Positions 1-9,903 of a DNA stretch of 64,000 nt are shown here, one piece after another (the stretch's first letter is position 1; every line of letters begins with the position of its first letter). A model generated the notes under the pieces. The model was not told where the DNA came from. It made no database searches and saw only the letters and a list, made by a program, of their open reading frames with translations. Source of the stretch: Lysobacter sp. (GTDB taxonomy: Bacteria; Pseudomonadota; Gammaproteobacteria; Xanthomonadales; Xanthomonadaceae); the NCBI GenBank assembly GCA_008015835.1, contig SSGH01000010.1, positions 186,001 to 250,000 of the forward strand, read 5' to 3'. Both the position numbers and the translations under genes were made by a program.

Positions 1-1459
1 GCGCGCGCATGTAGCGCAGCAGTTCGTGCTCGCTGTGATGGGTGTTGAACACCGGATGGGTCAGGAACGCGCTGGTGCGCAGCAGCGACTGCGGCAGGGC
101 ATCGTGGGTGTCGAGATCGAGGCCGTCGATGTCCGAAGCGTCCGCGCCGAACAGCGCGGCGAGCGCGATCACGTCGTCGCGGGTGGTGGTTTCGTCGATG
201 CTGATGCCGAGGCTGCGCGCATCGATGCGGCGCAGGTTGATGCCCTCGGCGCGCGCACGGGCGTGCACCGCTTCGGCGTCCACGCCGGTGATATGCAGTG
301 TGTCGAAGAAATCGCCGCCGACGTGTACGCCTTCTTTGCGCAAGGCGGCGGCGAGAATCGCCGCGAAGCGATGCGTGCGCTGCGCGATCCGCACCAAGCC
401 TTCGGCGCCGTGATACACCGCGTACATGCTGGCCATCACCGCCAACAGCACCTGCGCGGTGCAGATGTTCGACGTCGCCTTTTCGCGACGGATGTGCTGT
501 TCGCGGGTCTGCAGCGTGAGGCGATACGCGGGCTTGCCTTCGGCGTCGATCGACACGCCGATCAAGCGCCCGGGCATCGAGCGCTTGTAAGCGTCGCGGC
601 AGGCCATGAACGCCGCGTGCGGGCCGCCGAAGCCGAACGGCACGCCGAAGCGCTGCGAATTGCCGACCACGATGTCCGCGCCCCATTCGCCGGGCGCGGC
701 GATCAGCGTGAGCGCGAGCAGATCGGTCGCCACCGCGACCAGCGCGCCGCGCGCATGCGCGGCGTCGGTCAGCGCTTTGTAATCGTGGATCTTGCCGAAG
801 GTGTCGGGATATTGCAGCAGCACGCCGAAACAGTCGGCGTTCGCGGCCTCGGCGTCCGGCCCGACCATCAATTCGATGCCCAGCGGTTCCGCGCGCGTGC
901 GCAGCACTTCGAGCGTTTGCGGATGCACGCCTTCGGACACGAAGAACGCGTTGGATTTCGACTTCGACGAGCGCTTGGCCAGCGTCATCGCTTCGGCCGC
1001 GGCGGTCGCTTCGTCCAACAGCGAGGCGTTGGCGATCTCCATGCCGGTGAGGTCGGCGCACATCTGTTGGAAGTTGATCAGCGCTTCCATGCGGCCCTGC
1101 GAGATTTCGGCTTGATACGGCGTGTACGCCGTGTACCACGCCGGATTCTCCAGAATGTTGCGCAGGATGACGTTCGGCGTGTGCGTGCCGTAATAGCCCT
1201 GGCCGATGAAACTGCGGAACGGCGCGTTCTTGGCCGCGATCGCGCGGATCTTCGCCAACGCTTCGACTTCGGTCATCGCCTCGGGCAAGGCCAACGGCGC
1301 CTGAGATTTGATGCTGGCCGGCACGATGGCGTCGGTCAGCGCCTCCAGCGAATCGTGGCCCACCGCGCGCAGCATTTGCGCGATTTCGGCGTCGTTCGGG
1401 CCGATGTGGCGTTCGAGGAAAGCGGCGTGATGCTCGAGGTCGCGAAGCGAAGGCGTCAT
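1..1459 (-). CDS. gcvP: Glycine dehydrogenase (decarboxylating), P-protein, N-terminal part
   Basis: Read on the minus strand from ATG 1457-1459, this frame gives about 486 residues and runs off the left edge. The whole protein is normally about 950 residues, so only the N-terminal half is visible and the PLP-binding lysine region lies outside. P-protein motifs are clear: [16 protein letters not shown] near the start, then [19 protein letters not shown] and [16 protein letters not shown]. The enzyme decarboxylates glycine and passes the aminomethyl group to lipoyl-H protein in the glycine cleavage system. A tandem glycine riboswitch lies upstream in the same orientation, which supports both the identity and glycine-dependent control. 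A long open frame on the opposite strand is an Arg/Ala-rich shadow. The family call is secure; only the truncation limits it. Confidence 0.96.
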   Translation of the reverse strand, partial: MTPSLRDLEHHAAFLERHIGPNDAEIAQMLRAVGHDSLEALTDAIVPASIKSQAPLALPEAMTEVEALAKIRAIAAKNAPFRSFIGQGYYGTHTPNVILRNILENPAWYTAYTPYQAEISQGRMEALINFQQMCADLTGMEIANASLLDEATAAAEAMTLAKRSSKSKSNAFFVSEGVHPQTLEVLRTRAEPLGIELMVGPDAEAANADCFGVLLQYPDTFGKIHDYKALTDAAHARGALVAVATDLLALTLIAAPGEWGADIVVGNSQRFGVPFGFGGPHAAFMACRDAYKRSMPGRLIGVSIDAEGKPAYRLTLQTREQHIRREKATSNICTAQVLLAVMASMYAVYHGAEGLVRIAQRTHRFAAILAAALRKEGVHVGGDFFDTLHITGVDAEAVHARARAEGINLRRIDARSLGISIDETTTRDDVIALAALFGADASDIDGLDLDTHDALPQSLLRTSAFLTHPVFNTHHSEHELLRYMRA

Positions 1460-1545
1460 GAGTGGCGTCCGAAAAGGTGGAGTGGAATCGCGTCGCGCCG
1501 GAAGCCGTGGGCCGCCGCGCGCGTTGCCGCAAACGAGCCTCGCGG

Positions 1546-1739
1546 CTTGCGTGCGTTCGCGGGCGTGCGGCCGTGCCGCTCGAAAGCCCCGCTGTTCCAG
1601 CCCGCAAGTCTTGCGACTCGCGTGCGTTCGCGGGCATGCGGCGATGCCGCTCGAAAGCCCCGCTGTTCCAGCCCGCAAGTCTTGCGACTCGCGGGCGTTC
1701 GCGGGCTCGCGGCGATGCCGCTCGAAAGCCCCGCTCACC
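1546..1739. repeat. 71-bp direct repeat, about 2.7 copies, in the gcvP leader
   Basis: Copies start near 1546 (shorter, diverged), at 1610 and at 1681; the last two are exactly 71 bp apart and nearly identical. Each unit holds short palindromes, for example CGCAAGACTTGCG and GCGGC-ATC-GCCGC on the minus strand, so the transcript would form repeated hairpins. The array lies between the riboswitch and the gcvP start, and the last copy abuts the riboswitch 3' end. No protein-like reading is convincing. Confidence 0.8.
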
Positions 1740-1970
1740 CCTCTGTCCTTTTGCCTGAGAGTTTGGACGTCGCGCGGCGTGCGCATCGTCTTGCCCCTTC
1801 GGCGCCGGCGCGGCCCGCGTATCGCCGGGCGGCCGATCTCTCCAGAGTCTTCGGACCACGGTGGTTAGGGAGCCTGAGCGATTTCGGGCGATTGCGCCTT
1901 CGGCAGCGACTGCGTTCGTTCGGTTCGGCTGGCGCCGAGGTCGCGAGCGGACGGCCGCTTCTCCCACCGT
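1737..1970 (-). promoter_or_regulatory. Tandem glycine riboswitch (gcvT type)
   Basis: On the minus strand the sequence shows the conserved glycine aptamer blocks twice. The promoter-proximal aptamer (about 1969 down to 1856) has GTGGGAGA, GCTGCCGAAGGCGCAA and GCTCAGGC. The second (about 1852 down to 1737) has GGAGAGATC, GCGCCGAAGGGGCAA and AAACTCTCAGGCAAAAGGAC. A short linker joins them. In known examples, glycine binding to such tandem aptamers switches on glycine-cleavage genes. Here the next gene is gcvP, about 280 bases downstream, an unusually long distance filled by the 71-bp repeats. Confidence 0.95.
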
Positions 1971-1978
1971 GAGCCGGG

Positions 1979-1984
1979 ATTATA
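1979..1984 (-). promoter_or_regulatory. Likely -10 box for the riboswitch-gcvP transcript
   Basis: The minus strand reads a perfect TATAAT here, about nine bases before the first riboswitch stem. Transcription would therefore start almost exactly at the aptamer. No good TTGACA-like -35 box is visible at normal spacing, so the promoter may be weak or need an activator. Confidence 0.6.
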
Positions 1985-2120
1985 GCCCGTGCGGCGACGC
2001 CCCCGGGCGCGGCCCGTGCGAGCAAGTCGAGAGCGGGCGAGCGGGCGCGGCGGGTTATGCTGCGGCCATGATGTCGTCTCCGTGTCGCCCGAGTTCGCGT
2101 GTCCTGATCCAGTCGTCCCC

Positions 2121-3389
2121 ATGCCCGAGGGCGGCGCGTTGAGCGGCGCGTCGAATCGCCCGCCGCTCGGCCGTTTGTCGCTGATCCTGGGCGGATTGGC
2201 GATGATCGGCCCGTTCTCGATCGACACCATGTTCCCGGCGTTCCGGCAGATGGGCGCGCAGTTCGGCGCCGACACGCTGGCCATGCAGCAGACCGTCAGC
2301 GCCTATCTGGTCGCGTACGCGGTGATGAGCCTGGTGCACGGGCCGCTGTCGGACGCGACCGGCCGGCGTCGGGTGATTCTGGGCGGTTTGGCCGTATTCG
2401 CGCTGGCGTCGGCCGGCTGCGCGTTGGCCGACGATTTGCCGACGTTGTTGGCGTTCCGCGCGCTGCAGGGCGTGTCCGCGGGCGTGGGCTTGATCGTCGG
2501 CCGCGCGGCGATCCGCGACCTGCTGCACGGCGACGCGGCGCAGCGGATGATGAGCCAAGTCTCGATGATCTTCTCGATCGCGCCGGCGGTGGCGCCGATC
2601 ATCGGCGGTTGGATCCTGGGCTGGGACCGCTGGCCGGCGATTTTCTGGTTTCTGGTGCTGTTCGCCGCCTTGCTGTGGTTGGCGACGTGGTTCGGATTGC
2701 CGGAGACGCACCCGCCGGAAGCGCGTTTTCGGCCGTCGCCGCGCGCGCTTTTGCGCAGTCATCGCTACATCGTGCTGAATCCGCGGTTCCAGCGTTTCGC
2801 GGCGGCCGGCGGCTTCAATTTCGCGGCGCTGTTTCTGTACATCGCCTCGGCGCCGGCGTTCGTGATGGAGCATTTGCGGCTGGGCCAAGACCAATTCGGT
2901 TGGTTCTTCGTGCCGACCATCGCGGGGATGATGCTGGGCGCGTTCGTCTCCGGGCGCACCGCGGGCCGGCTCAGCCCGACGCGCAGCGTCGCGATCGGTT
3001 TCGCGATCTGCGGCATCGCCGCGGTCTGCAATCTCGTCTACACCTTCGCCGTGCCGCAAGCGACGGCGCCGTGGGCCGTGTTGCCGATGGCGCTCGACGC
3101 GTTGGGCATCGCGATCGTATTCCCGATTCTGACGCTCGCGATTCTCGATATGTACCCGCGTCAGCGCGGCGCGGCCTCGTCGCTGCAATCGTTCACCAGT
3201 CTGATCCTGCAGTCGGCGGTCGCCGGCGCGATTTCTCCGCTGATCAGTCACGACCGCCGTTGGCTCGCGCTGGTCTCGGCCGCGTTCACGCTGCTGGGAT
3301 TTTTATTCTGGTACTGGGAAATTCGGTCGTGCCGCGGTACGCCGGTACCGGAAACGGAAAAACCGATCGCGGAAACCCCGGCGCTATAG
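2121..3389 (+). CDS. MFS drug-resistance transporter, Bcr/CflA type
   Basis: This 422-residue protein has about twelve hydrophobic helices and is probably an inner-membrane proton-driven exporter. The first helix has the Bcr/CflA-type sequence GPFSIDTMFPA (30-40), and the loop between helices 2 and 3 holds MFS motif A as GPLSDATGRRR (74-84). A longer upstream frame exists from GTG 1989, but residues before the ATG at 2121 are low-complexity, so the internal start is preferred. It is divergent from gcvP. The stop codon TAG (3387-3389) lies inside a REP hairpin that continues downstream. Substrate unknown; multidrug or sugar efflux is typical of the family. Confidence 0.88.
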   Translation: MPEGGALSGASNRPPLGRLSLILGGLAMIGPFSIDTMFPAFRQMGAQFGADTLAMQQTVSAYLVAYAVMSLVHGPLSDATGRRRVILGGLAVFALASAGCALADDLPTLLAFRALQGVSAGVGLIVGRAAIRDLLHGDAAQRMMSQVSMIFSIAPAVAPIIGGWILGWDRWPAIFWFLVLFAALLWLATWFGLPETHPPEARFRPSPRALLRSHRYIVLNPRFQRFAAAGGFNFAALFLYIASAPAFVMEHLRLGQDQFGWFFVPTIAGMMLGAFVSGRTAGRLSPTRSVAIGFAICGIAAVCNLVYTFAVPQATAPWAVLPMALDALGIAIVFPILTLAILDMYPRQRGAASSLQSFTSLILQSAVAGAISPLISHDRRWLALVSAAFTLLGFLFWYWEIRSCRGTPVPETEKPIAETPAL

Positions 3390-3553
3390 GGTGCGCCTGC
3401 GGCGCACCGTTTCGCTTTTTTTGCACGAAACATCGGTGCCGGACGCTTGATGCCGAACGCTCGATGCTGATACCGTGATAATCCGAGCATCGACGCACCG
3501 TGGCGCATCGGCGGTATCGCGAAGAAAAACGGTGCGCCGCAGGCGCACCCTAT
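3387..3553. repeat. Inverted REP doublet (TAGGGTGCGC family)
   Basis: Two copies face each other. Copy one (3387-3409) forms a perfect hairpin GGTGCGCC-TGC-GGCGCACC. Copy two (3530-3553) is its reverse complement. They lie between the convergent transporter and rapZ genes and may end both transcripts. A sister doublet of the same family lies at 62606-62676. Confidence 0.85.
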
Positions 3554-3577
3554 GCGCAATGTTGACGCGGCTGTGGC

Positions 3578-4471
3578 TTACTCCAACTCGCGGTGATACG
3601 TCGCGACGTCGCGCCAGCCGCGGTCGCGCGCGTGCGCGGCGAAGGTCTCGGCCAAATACACCGAGCGATGCCGGCCGCCGGTGCAGCCGAACGCGACCGT
3701 GATGTAGCTGCGGGTGTCGGCCTGCATGCGCGGCAGCCACGTGTCGAGGAACGCGGTCAATTGCGAGACGTATTCCGCGACCTGCGGCTGCGCGTCGAGA
3801 TAATCGCGAATCTCGCGGTCGCGACCCGAGAGCGGGCGCAACCGCGCGTCCCAATGCGGGTTCGGCAAGCTGCGCGCGTCGAACACGAAGTCGGCGTCGG
3901 CCGGCACGCCCTTGCGGTAAGCGAACGATTCGAACAACAGCGACACCGATTGGTCGTTGCTCAGGCCCAAATCGGTGATCACCCGCCGCCGCATTTGATG
4001 CACGTTGGTGTCGCTGGTGTCGATCACCGCGTCGGCCAGCGCGCGCAGGGGTTTGAGCAATTCGCGCTCCAGCGCGATCGCGTCGGCCAGGGCCAGGCCG
4101 CGATGGCTCAGCGGATGGCGTCGCCGCGTTTCGGCGAAGCGCTTGAGCAGCACCTCGTCGTTGGCGTCGAAGAACACCAGCTTCGGATCGTGTCCGAGCG
4201 CGCCGACCTGCGAGAGCCATTCGGGCAATTTCGACAGATCGGTTTGGCGATTGCGCACGTCGATGCCGACCGCGAGTTTCGACGGCATGCCGTTTTTCGC
4301 GGTCGCGCCGCGCACGAATTCGGGCAGCAACTCCGCCGGCAAATTGTCGACGCAGTAGTAGTCCAGATCCTCGAAGGTGTGCAGCGCGATCGACTTGCCG
4401 CTGCCGGACATGCCGCTGACCACGATCAAATTGGCGTCGCCGCCCGACGCGTGCGCCGTGGTCGCGCTCAT
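3578..4471 (-). CDS. rapZ: RNase adapter / nucleotide-binding protein RapZ
   Basis: The product has 297 residues. A P-loop GMSGSGKS spans residues 20-27, [19 protein letters not shown] follows, and the C-terminal family motif [14 protein letters not shown] is intact. RapZ proteins bind glucosamine-6-phosphate and, in enterics, guide small-RNA decay to control glmS; in other bacteria the role is less defined. The gene starts 25 bases after the hprK stop and is probably cotranscribed with hprK. It is the last gene of the block before a REP doublet. Confidence 0.95.
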   Translation of the reverse strand: MSATTAHASGGDANLIVVSGMSGSGKSIALHTFEDLDYYCVDNLPAELLPEFVRGATAKNGMPSKLAVGIDVRNRQTDLSKLPEWLSQVGALGHDPKLVFFDANDEVLLKRFAETRRRHPLSHRGLALADAIALERELLKPLRALADAVIDTSDTNVHQMRRRVITDLGLSNDQSVSLLFESFAYRKGVPADADFVFDARSLPNPHWDARLRPLSGRDREIRDYLDAQPQVAEYVSQLTAFLDTWLPRMQADTRSYITVAFGCTGGRHRSVYLAETFAAHARDRGWRDVATYHRELE

Positions 4472-4496
4472 GCGAGATGCCTCCGCGTCGCGCGCG

Positions 4497-5450
4497 TCAC
4501 TGCGCGCGCTCCAGGAAATGCGAATGCCGTGCCATGAACGCCGCCGCCGGGTCCACGCCTTTGATGCGCAGAATGTGCGCGCGCGCCGCCGCTTCGGTCA
4601 ACACGGCGAGGTTGCGCCCGGGCATCACCGGCAGCGTGATCATCGGCACGTCCAAATCGAGCAAGCGCCGAGAGCCTAAATCGCCGACCAGGCGCTCCAT
4701 GCCGGTGCCGGTGGCCTGCGGTTCGAGATGCGGGCGGGTGAGATGCACGATCAACCGCAGGTATTTGTTCCGCTTCACCGCGGTGTCGCCGAACATCTGG
4801 CGCACGTTCAAAATGCCAAGACCGCGCAATTCCAGCAGATCCTGCAGCAACTCCGGGCACGTGCCGTCGAGCACGTCGGGCGCGATCTGAGTGAATTCCG
4901 GCGCGTCGTCGGCCACCAAACGATGCCCGCGGGTCACCAACTCCAGCGCCAATTCGCTTTTGCCGGCGCCGGATTCGCCGGTGATGAGCACGCCGATCGA
5001 ATAGATCTCCATGAACACGCCGTGCACGGTGATCTGCGGTGCGAGTTTGCGCGCGAGGTGGTACTGCAGATGGTTGAACAGCTCGTGTCCGCGTCGCGGC
5101 GAGCACCACAGCGGCGTGTCGGATTCCTCCGCGGCGATGCGCAAATCTTCGGGGCAGGGCTGGTCCTTGCTGATGACCATCGCCAACGGGCGGAATTCGA
5201 CGATTTTGGCGATGGTTTCCCAGCGTTGGCGCGCATCCAGCGCGTCGAGCCACGCCAGTTCCTCGGTGCCGAGAATCTGCACCTTGTTCGGATAGATGAT
5301 GTTGAGATAACCGGCCAGCGACGGGCGCCGTGCGACGGTATCCACGGCTTCGAGCACGCGTTCGGCGCCGCGCGAGCCGGCGAGCCAACGCAGCTCCAGG
5401 CGCTCCTGTTGCTGGTCGAACAGATCGCGCGCGGAGATGCTGGTGCTCAT
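4497..5450 (-). CDS. hprK: HPr kinase/phosphorylase
   Basis: The protein has 317 residues. The N-terminal half is the HprK-specific domain. The C-terminal catalytic half starts with HGVFMEIY (143-150) and the P-loop GESGAGKS (158-165), followed by the signature [15 protein letters not shown] around 207-221. It phosphorylates and dephosphorylates Ser46 of HPr-type phosphocarriers. In proteobacteria it usually sits beside nitrogen-PTS genes. Here it follows hpf with a 130-base spacer and precedes rapZ. No ptsN, ptsH or ptsI gene is present nearby. Confidence 0.96.
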   Translation of the reverse strand: MSTSISARDLFDQQQERLELRWLAGSRGAERVLEAVDTVARRPSLAGYLNIIYPNKVQILGTEELAWLDALDARQRWETIAKIVEFRPLAMVISKDQPCPEDLRIAAEESDTPLWCSPRRGHELFNHLQYHLARKLAPQITVHGVFMEIYSIGVLITGESGAGKSELALELVTRGHRLVADDAPEFTQIAPDVLDGTCPELLQDLLELRGLGILNVRQMFGDTAVKRNKYLRLIVHLTRPHLEPQATGTGMERLVGDLGSRRLLDLDVPMITLPVMPGRNLAVLTEAAARAHILRIKGVDPAAAFMARHSHFLERAQ

Positions 5451-5580
5451 AGCGGTTCGATGTGAGCGCCGTGCGCGTCGGAAGCGATCGCGCGCGGCGC
5501 GGTGGTGTCGGCGAGCGCCGACGCGCGTGGCGTCGGCGCGGGGTTCGCGCGCGCGTCGCGCGCTGCGGGCGAGGGCGGCG

Positions 5581-5901
5581 TCAAGTGTCGAGTTGGCTGA
5601 GGCCTTCGCCGCGGTGATGGTCGACCATCTTTTCCTTGTGCTTGATCAGTAGACGGTCGAGCTTGTCCGCCAGCAGGTCGATCGCGGCGTACATATCTTG
5701 TCCGTTGGCGTCGGCGTGCAGCGTGCGACCGGAAATATTCACGGTGGCCTCCGCGCAGTGCGCCGGTTTTTGGATGCTCAATTGGGTGCGAACCGCGAGC
5801 GGGTGCTCGAAATGGCGCGAAAGCCGTGAGAGTTTGGTTTCGACGTAATCGCGCAGAGCGGGGGTGATTTCGAGTTGATGGCCGTGGGTTTCGATACGCA
5901 T
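5581..5901 (-). CDS. hpf: Ribosome hibernation-promoting factor, short form
   Basis: From the ATG at 5899-5901 the product is 106 residues beginning [13 protein letters not shown], typical of short HPF/YfiA proteins that bind the 30S subunit and promote 100S ribosome formation in stationary phase. An upstream in-frame extension to 6033 exists but is low-complexity and not homologous, so the internal start is chosen. The gene follows rpoN, the usual order in proteobacteria. The 275-base gap between them probably carries a separate promoter. Confidence 0.93.
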   Translation of the reverse strand: MRIETHGHQLEITPALRDYVETKLSRLSRHFEHPLAVRTQLSIQKPAHCAEATVNISGRTLHADANGQDMYAAIDLLADKLDRLLIKHKEKMVDHHRGEGLSQLDT

Positions 5902-6176
5902 CGACGATGTCCTCTTGTTGCCGGGCCTGTGAACGCATCGCGCCGTTCGCGCGACGCTCGTCCACAGAGTAGCGCAGTGGCGGTGATGCGCAAGCCCATC
6001 GTGCGGTTCGCGTATCGGGCGCGGTTCATGCAATGGGCGAAGCCCGCGAAAACGCGAAAGATTTCGCGCAACCGATTGAAATTTCGACTATTTATCGCGC
6101 CGATTCGATGCCGGCCGATACGTCGCCCGCGACGCGCGAGGCGCGCTTCGCCGAAGCGCCGACCGCCGCGTCGGAA

Positions 6177-7649
6177 TCAGCCGATCCGCACGCGTTCGTG
6201 CGAGGCGGGAATGTTCATCGCCTCGCGATATTTGGCCACCGTGCGCCGCGCCACGGGCACGCCGTCGGCCTTGAGCTGATCGGCGAGTTTGGCGTCGGAC
6301 AGCGGCTTGCGTGGGTTCTCGGCGTCGATCAGACGCTTGATCATCGATTGGATGGCGGTGCTGGAGGCCTCGCCGCCGGTGTCGGTGTTGATGCCGGACG
6401 CGAAGAAGCCGCGCAGCGGCAGCGTGCCGCGCGGGGTCAGCGCGTATTTCCGCGCGACCGCGCGCGAGACCGTGGATTCGTGCAGCCCCACTTCGGCGGC
6501 GACCTCGCGCAGCGTCAGCGGCCGCAGCGCCTGCGCGCCGAATTCGAGGAAGCCGGATTGTTGCCGCACCAAACAGCGCACGACCTTCAGCAGCGTGTCG
6601 CCGCGGGCTTCGAGATGCTTGAGCAGCCAGCGCGCTTCCTGCAGCCGGCCGCGCAAATAACTGGCGTCGTTGCCGTTGGCGTGTTGGATCATCGCCTCGT
6701 AGCCGCGATGGATGGTCAGCCGTTGCTGGCTGCCGGCGAGACTCACCCGCCACATGCCCTGATGACGCCAGATCACGCAGTCCGGCGTGACGTAGGTGTC
6801 GGCGCTCATGCCGCCCAACTGCGAGCCCGGCCGCGGATCGAGCGAGCGCACCAGATGCAGGCCTTGCGCGACCTCGTCTTCGGGTGCGTTCAATTCGGCG
6901 GCGAGGCCCTCCGGCCCGATCTTCGGTAAGCGCTCCAGATGGTCGGCGACGATGCGACGCGCGATCGCCTTGCCGTCGGTGTCGTCGGACAGCGCGTCGA
7001 TCTGCAGCAGCAGGCATTCGCGCAAATCCCGCGCGCCGATCCCGACCGGGTCGAAGCGTTGTATGCGCGACAGCATCGCGGCCACGTCGCCGACGGCGAC
7101 CTGGAGTTCCGGGCGCAGCATGCGCGCGATCTCGTCGAGGCTTTCGCGCAGATAGCCGTCGTCGTCGATGGCGTCGATCAGCGCGGCGCCGATGCGCTGG
7201 TCCTGCGGCGAGAGCCGGGTGAGATGCAGTTGCCACGACAAATGATCGTGCAGCGATTCTTGGTCGACGAGTCGATCCATCGGGTCGTACCCGCCGTCGT
7301 CGTCGAAATCGCCGCCGCTACCGCCGCCACCCCAGCTTTCGCCGAATTCCCAGCGCTCTTCGTCGCGGTCGCTGTGGCGCTCGCCGTCGTGCGCGTCGCC
7401 GGCCGCATCGGCCGTGGGGGGCGCATCGTTCGGTCCCGTTTCGCCCGGCCCGTCGCTCGGCGCGGCATCGCCGCCGGCATCGAACTCGGGATGGGATTCG
7501 GCCCAGTCGAGCAACGGGTTGGTCTCGACCGCGGTCGCGATTTCGGCGTCCAGCTCGAGCGAAGACAATTGCAGCAGGTGCAGCGCCTGACGCAATTGCG
7601 GCGTCAGCACCAACTGTTGTCCCAACGATGTTTGCAGACGTGGCTTCAT
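6177..7649 (-). CDS. rpoN: RNA polymerase sigma-54 factor
   Basis: The 490-residue protein has the standard layout. Region I (about 1-50) is rich in Gln and Leu (LGQQLVLTPQLRQALHLLQL). An acidic region II (about 50-125) includes DEERWEFGESWGGGG. The core-binding part and a helix-turn-helix (LREVAAEVGLHESTVSRAV) follow, and the RpoN box ARRTVAKYRE is at 467-476. It directs polymerase to -24/-12 promoters that need enhancer-binding activators. It heads the hpf-hprK-rapZ block. Confidence 0.98.
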   Translation of the reverse strand: MKPRLQTSLGQQLVLTPQLRQALHLLQLSSLELDAEIATAVETNPLLDWAESHPEFDAGGDAAPSDGPGETGPNDAPPTADAAGDAHDGERHSDRDEERWEFGESWGGGGSGGDFDDDGGYDPMDRLVDQESLHDHLSWQLHLTRLSPQDQRIGAALIDAIDDDGYLRESLDEIARMLRPELQVAVGDVAAMLSRIQRFDPVGIGARDLRECLLLQIDALSDDTDGKAIARRIVADHLERLPKIGPEGLAAELNAPEDEVAQGLHLVRSLDPRPGSQLGGMSADTYVTPDCVIWRHQGMWRVSLAGSQQRLTIHRGYEAMIQHANGNDASYLRGRLQEARWLLKHLEARGDTLLKVVRCLVRQQSGFLEFGAQALRPLTLREVAAEVGLHESTVSRAVARKYALTPRGTLPLRGFFASGINTDTGGEASSTAIQSMIKRLIDAENPRKPLSDAKLADQLKADGVPVARRTVAKYREAMNIPASHERVRIG

Positions 7650-8025
7650 ATCCCTACAGAACTGTGCGGAGGCGTCCTGCCGACTCCCGGACCGCTCCCC
7701 GAAGCGGCGGGCCGGTAGGCGCTTGCGCGCCGTTACGCATGAATCATGCCATCGTCGCCCGGTTTGAGGCGAGCCCCCACGCCGACGGCCCGGGCCCGAA
7801 GTGCGGAAAGCGGATCGAACGTCGCATTCTCGGCGGGGGAGCGTGCGTCGGTTCGCATCGCGTCGTCGGACGCGCGCAGCGCGACCTGCCGAAACGGGCG
7901 AAAGCGAGAACCCCGCAATCGATGCGAAGGCTCGCTCGGCGCCCGATTTCTCGATTCTTCGAGACGATGCGACGGGGGCCGGTGCGAATGGCGCGAACGA
8001 TGCCGAGCCGACGCGTTCGGTACGC
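7650..8025. other. Spacer between rpoN and lptB, no gene seen
   Basis: This 376-base stretch has only short Arg/Ala-rich frames on both strands, with no family match I recognise. A loose inverted repeat near 7688-7721 (CCGGACCGC ... GCGGCGGGCCGG) could be a structured element. The stretch must contain the rpoN promoter on the minus strand, but I cannot point to a clear box. Confidence 0.6.
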
Positions 8026-8745
8026 TCAGAGCCGGAAGGATTCGCCCAGATAGACGCGGCGCACGTCTTGGTTGGCGAGCAGCGCTTCGGGCGCGCCTTG
8101 GGCGAGCACCGCGCCTTCGCTGAGGATGTAGGCGCGGTCGCAGATGCCGAGGGTTTCGCGCACGTTGTGATCGGTGATCAACACGCCGATGCCGCGCGCC
8201 TTCAAATGACGAATGATGCGCTGGATCTCGCCGACCGAAATCGGATCGACGCCGGCGAACGGTTCGTCCAGCAGCATCAGCCGCGGCTTCGCGGCCAGCG
8301 CGCGCGCGATCTCGACGCGTCGCCGTTCGCCGCCGGAGAGGCTGGCGCCGAGTTGTTCCGCGACATGCGCGACCTGCAGTTCTTCCAACAGCGCGGCGAG
8401 TTCGCGCTCGCGGCCGTCGGCGTCCAAATCGTCGCGCAGTTCCAGCACCAAGCGCAGGTTGTCGGCGACCGACAATTTACGGAACACCGAGGGTTCCTGC
8501 GGCAAATACCCGACGCCGAGTTTGGCGCGCGCGTACATCGGGTCGGCGGTGATCTCGCGGCCGTCCAGCACGATTCGACCGGCGTCGGCGGGAATCAACC
8601 CGACGATCATGTAGAAACACGTGGTCTTGCCGGCGCCATTGGGGCCGAGCAAGCCGACCACCTCGCCCGCGTTGAGCTTCAACCCGAAATCGCGCACGAC
8701 TTCGCGCGATTTGTAGCGTTTGCGCAGCCCCTCGGCGACCAGCAT
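8026..8745 (-). CDS. lptB: LPS export ABC transporter ATP-binding protein LptB
   Basis: This 239-residue ABC ATPase has a Walker A GPNGAGKT (34-41), signature [15 protein letters not shown] and Walker [14 protein letters not shown]. The phrase [15 protein letters not shown] is typical of LptB. It powers extraction of lipopolysaccharide from the inner membrane with LptF/LptG, which are not in this window. Its ATG overlaps the lptA stop by one base (TGATG), which indicates translational coupling in the kdsD-kdsC-lptC-lptA-lptB operon. Confidence 0.97.
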   Translation of the reverse strand: MLVAEGLRKRYKSREVVRDFGLKLNAGEVVGLLGPNGAGKTTCFYMIVGLIPADAGRIVLDGREITADPMYARAKLGVGYLPQEPSVFRKLSVADNLRLVLELRDDLDADGRERELAALLEELQVAHVAEQLGASLSGGERRRVEIARALAAKPRLMLLDEPFAGVDPISVGEIQRIIRHLKARGIGVLITDHNVRETLGICDRAYILSEGAVLAQGAPEALLANQDVRRVYLGESFRL

Positions 8746-9362
8746 CAGGGTTTGCTCTTCGGCGCGGCGGGTTTGGCGTCGGAGCCGGAGGCGGGCTTCG
8801 GGGCGGGTTTCGGTTCCGCGCCGCCCTGCGCGGATTTCGGCACGAACGTCATGCTGACCCGGCCGCTATCGCCGCCGCTTTCCAGCCGGCTGCTCTTGAG
8901 GTCGTAGGTCAAACGCTGACCGTTGGTGCTGCCGCGTGGGGTGCTGACGGTGTAATTGCCGATCAACACGATGACGTCGTTGCGGGTGTCGTAGTCGATC
9001 CGATCGGCGCGGGCGTTCATCCACGTGCCGTCGTTCATTTGTTGCTTCAGCGTGGCTTGCTTGCCGACCAACACCGCGCGCGCGATGTCGCCGCCGGTGC
9101 GATGGATGTCGGCGCGGTCGGCGCGAATCTCCAACGTGCCTTGGGTGATCAACACCGCGCCGGTGAAGGTGTAGACGCCGGTCTCTTCCAGGCTGCCTTC
9201 GCTGTGCGCGGCGCCGATATTCATGTTCTGCGTGCGATCCGAGTCGCGCGCCGCCGCCGCGCCGATGCCGAGCGCGAGCAGCGCGACCGTCGCGAGCGCA
9301 GTGCGTGCGCGGGCGGACGAGGTGTGGGGGCGGATCGAAGAATCAGCGGGGAGTCGGCGCAT
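8745..9362 (-). CDS. lptA: LPS export periplasmic bridge protein LptA
   Basis: From ATG 9360-9362 the product is 205 residues with a signal peptide ending near AAAARDSDR. The beta-jellyroll OstA/LptA core follows, with [20 protein letters not shown] and [15 protein letters not shown]. The C-terminal tail is rich in Pro, Ala and Lys. LptA forms the periplasmic bridge that carries LPS from LptC to LptD. An alternative ATG ten codons upstream (9390-9392) is possible; the shorter form gives a cleaner signal peptide. The start overlaps the lptC 3' end. Confidence 0.93.
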   Translation of the reverse strand: MRRLPADSSIRPHTSSARARTALATVALLALGIGAAAARDSDRTQNMNIGAAHSEGSLEETGVYTFTGAVLITQGTLEIRADRADIHRTGGDIARAVLVGKQATLKQQMNDGTWMNARADRIDYDTRNDVIVLIGNYTVSTPRGSTNGQRLTYDLKSSRLESGGDSGRVSMTFVPKSAQGGAEPKPAPKPASGSDAKPAAPKSKP

Positions 9363-9903
9363 GGGTGAACTGGACCTCGGATCGGAACACATAGCGTTTC
9401 GTGGTCGTGGACACCGTGAAGCCGCGTCCGCGGAGTATAGAACCGGGCTGAACGATGGTCACGACCGCATCGGTGCGCGCTTCGTTCTTGTCGGGGAACA
9501 CGCTGAGACGGTCGGTGTTCATCGTCACCGGCCGCAGCGCGTCGGCCGGGCTTTCGGCTTTGACCTCGCCTTCCAGCCGGATTTCGCTGTGGTCGGCACC
9601 CACCCAACCGCGCTTGGCGCGCACCTCCCAGTAGTCGCCGTCGGGGTTCGGCAGCAAGAACAGAGGCGTGGTCAGCGTCATCGTCTCGTCGTCCGGGCTG
9701 CGGCTGAGGTTCGGCGCGCGCAGGGTGAAGGATTCCTTGCCCTGCTTATCCAGCGCAATCAGCTCGAAGTCGTGCAGCACGTAATCCGGGCGGGCGTCGC
9801 CGGCGACCACGCGCTCGGGCGGACGCCGATGCTTCCAGACGGCCCAGCCGCTGAGCACGGCGCCCAGCGCCAGCAGAACGAAGAGGGCATGGCGCCAGCT
9901 CAT
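9343..9903 (-). CDS. lptC: LPS export protein LptC
   Basis: This 186-residue protein has one N-terminal transmembrane segment (about 5-22) and an LptC periplasmic domain with PDYVLHDFELIALDKQGK and TMTLTTPLFLLPNPDGDYW. LptC links the LptBFG transporter to LptA. The ATG overlaps the kdsC stop by four bases, and the 3' end overlaps lptA. Family sequence conservation is low, but position and domain agree. Confidence 0.94.
   Translation of the reverse strand: MSWRHALFVLLALGAVLSGWAVWKHRRPPERVVAGDARPDYVLHDFELIALDKQGKESFTLRAPNLSRSPDDETMTLTTPLFLLPNPDGDYWEVRAKRGWVGADHSEIRLEGEVKAESPADALRPVTMNTDRLSVFPDKNEARTDAVVTIVQPGSILRGRGFTVSTTTKRYVFRSEVQFTHAPTPR

Noticed and set aside
26-1972. Very long open frame on the plus strand (648 codons)
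   Set aside because: Antisense to gcvP and its riboswitch; Arg/Ala/Val-rich composition is typical of high-GC shadow frames, and gcvP is unmistakable on the other strand.
5447-5965. 172-codon minus-strand frame in the place expected for ptsN
   Set aside because: Pro/Arg/Ala-rich and overlapping hpf out of phase; no PTS IIA motif or active-site His, so not even a ptsN remnant is supported.
7733-7918. 61-codon minus-strand frame between rpoN and lptB
   Set aside because: Contains ARLKPGDDG, a phrase often produced by translating intergenic repeats; no ribosome-binding site or homology.
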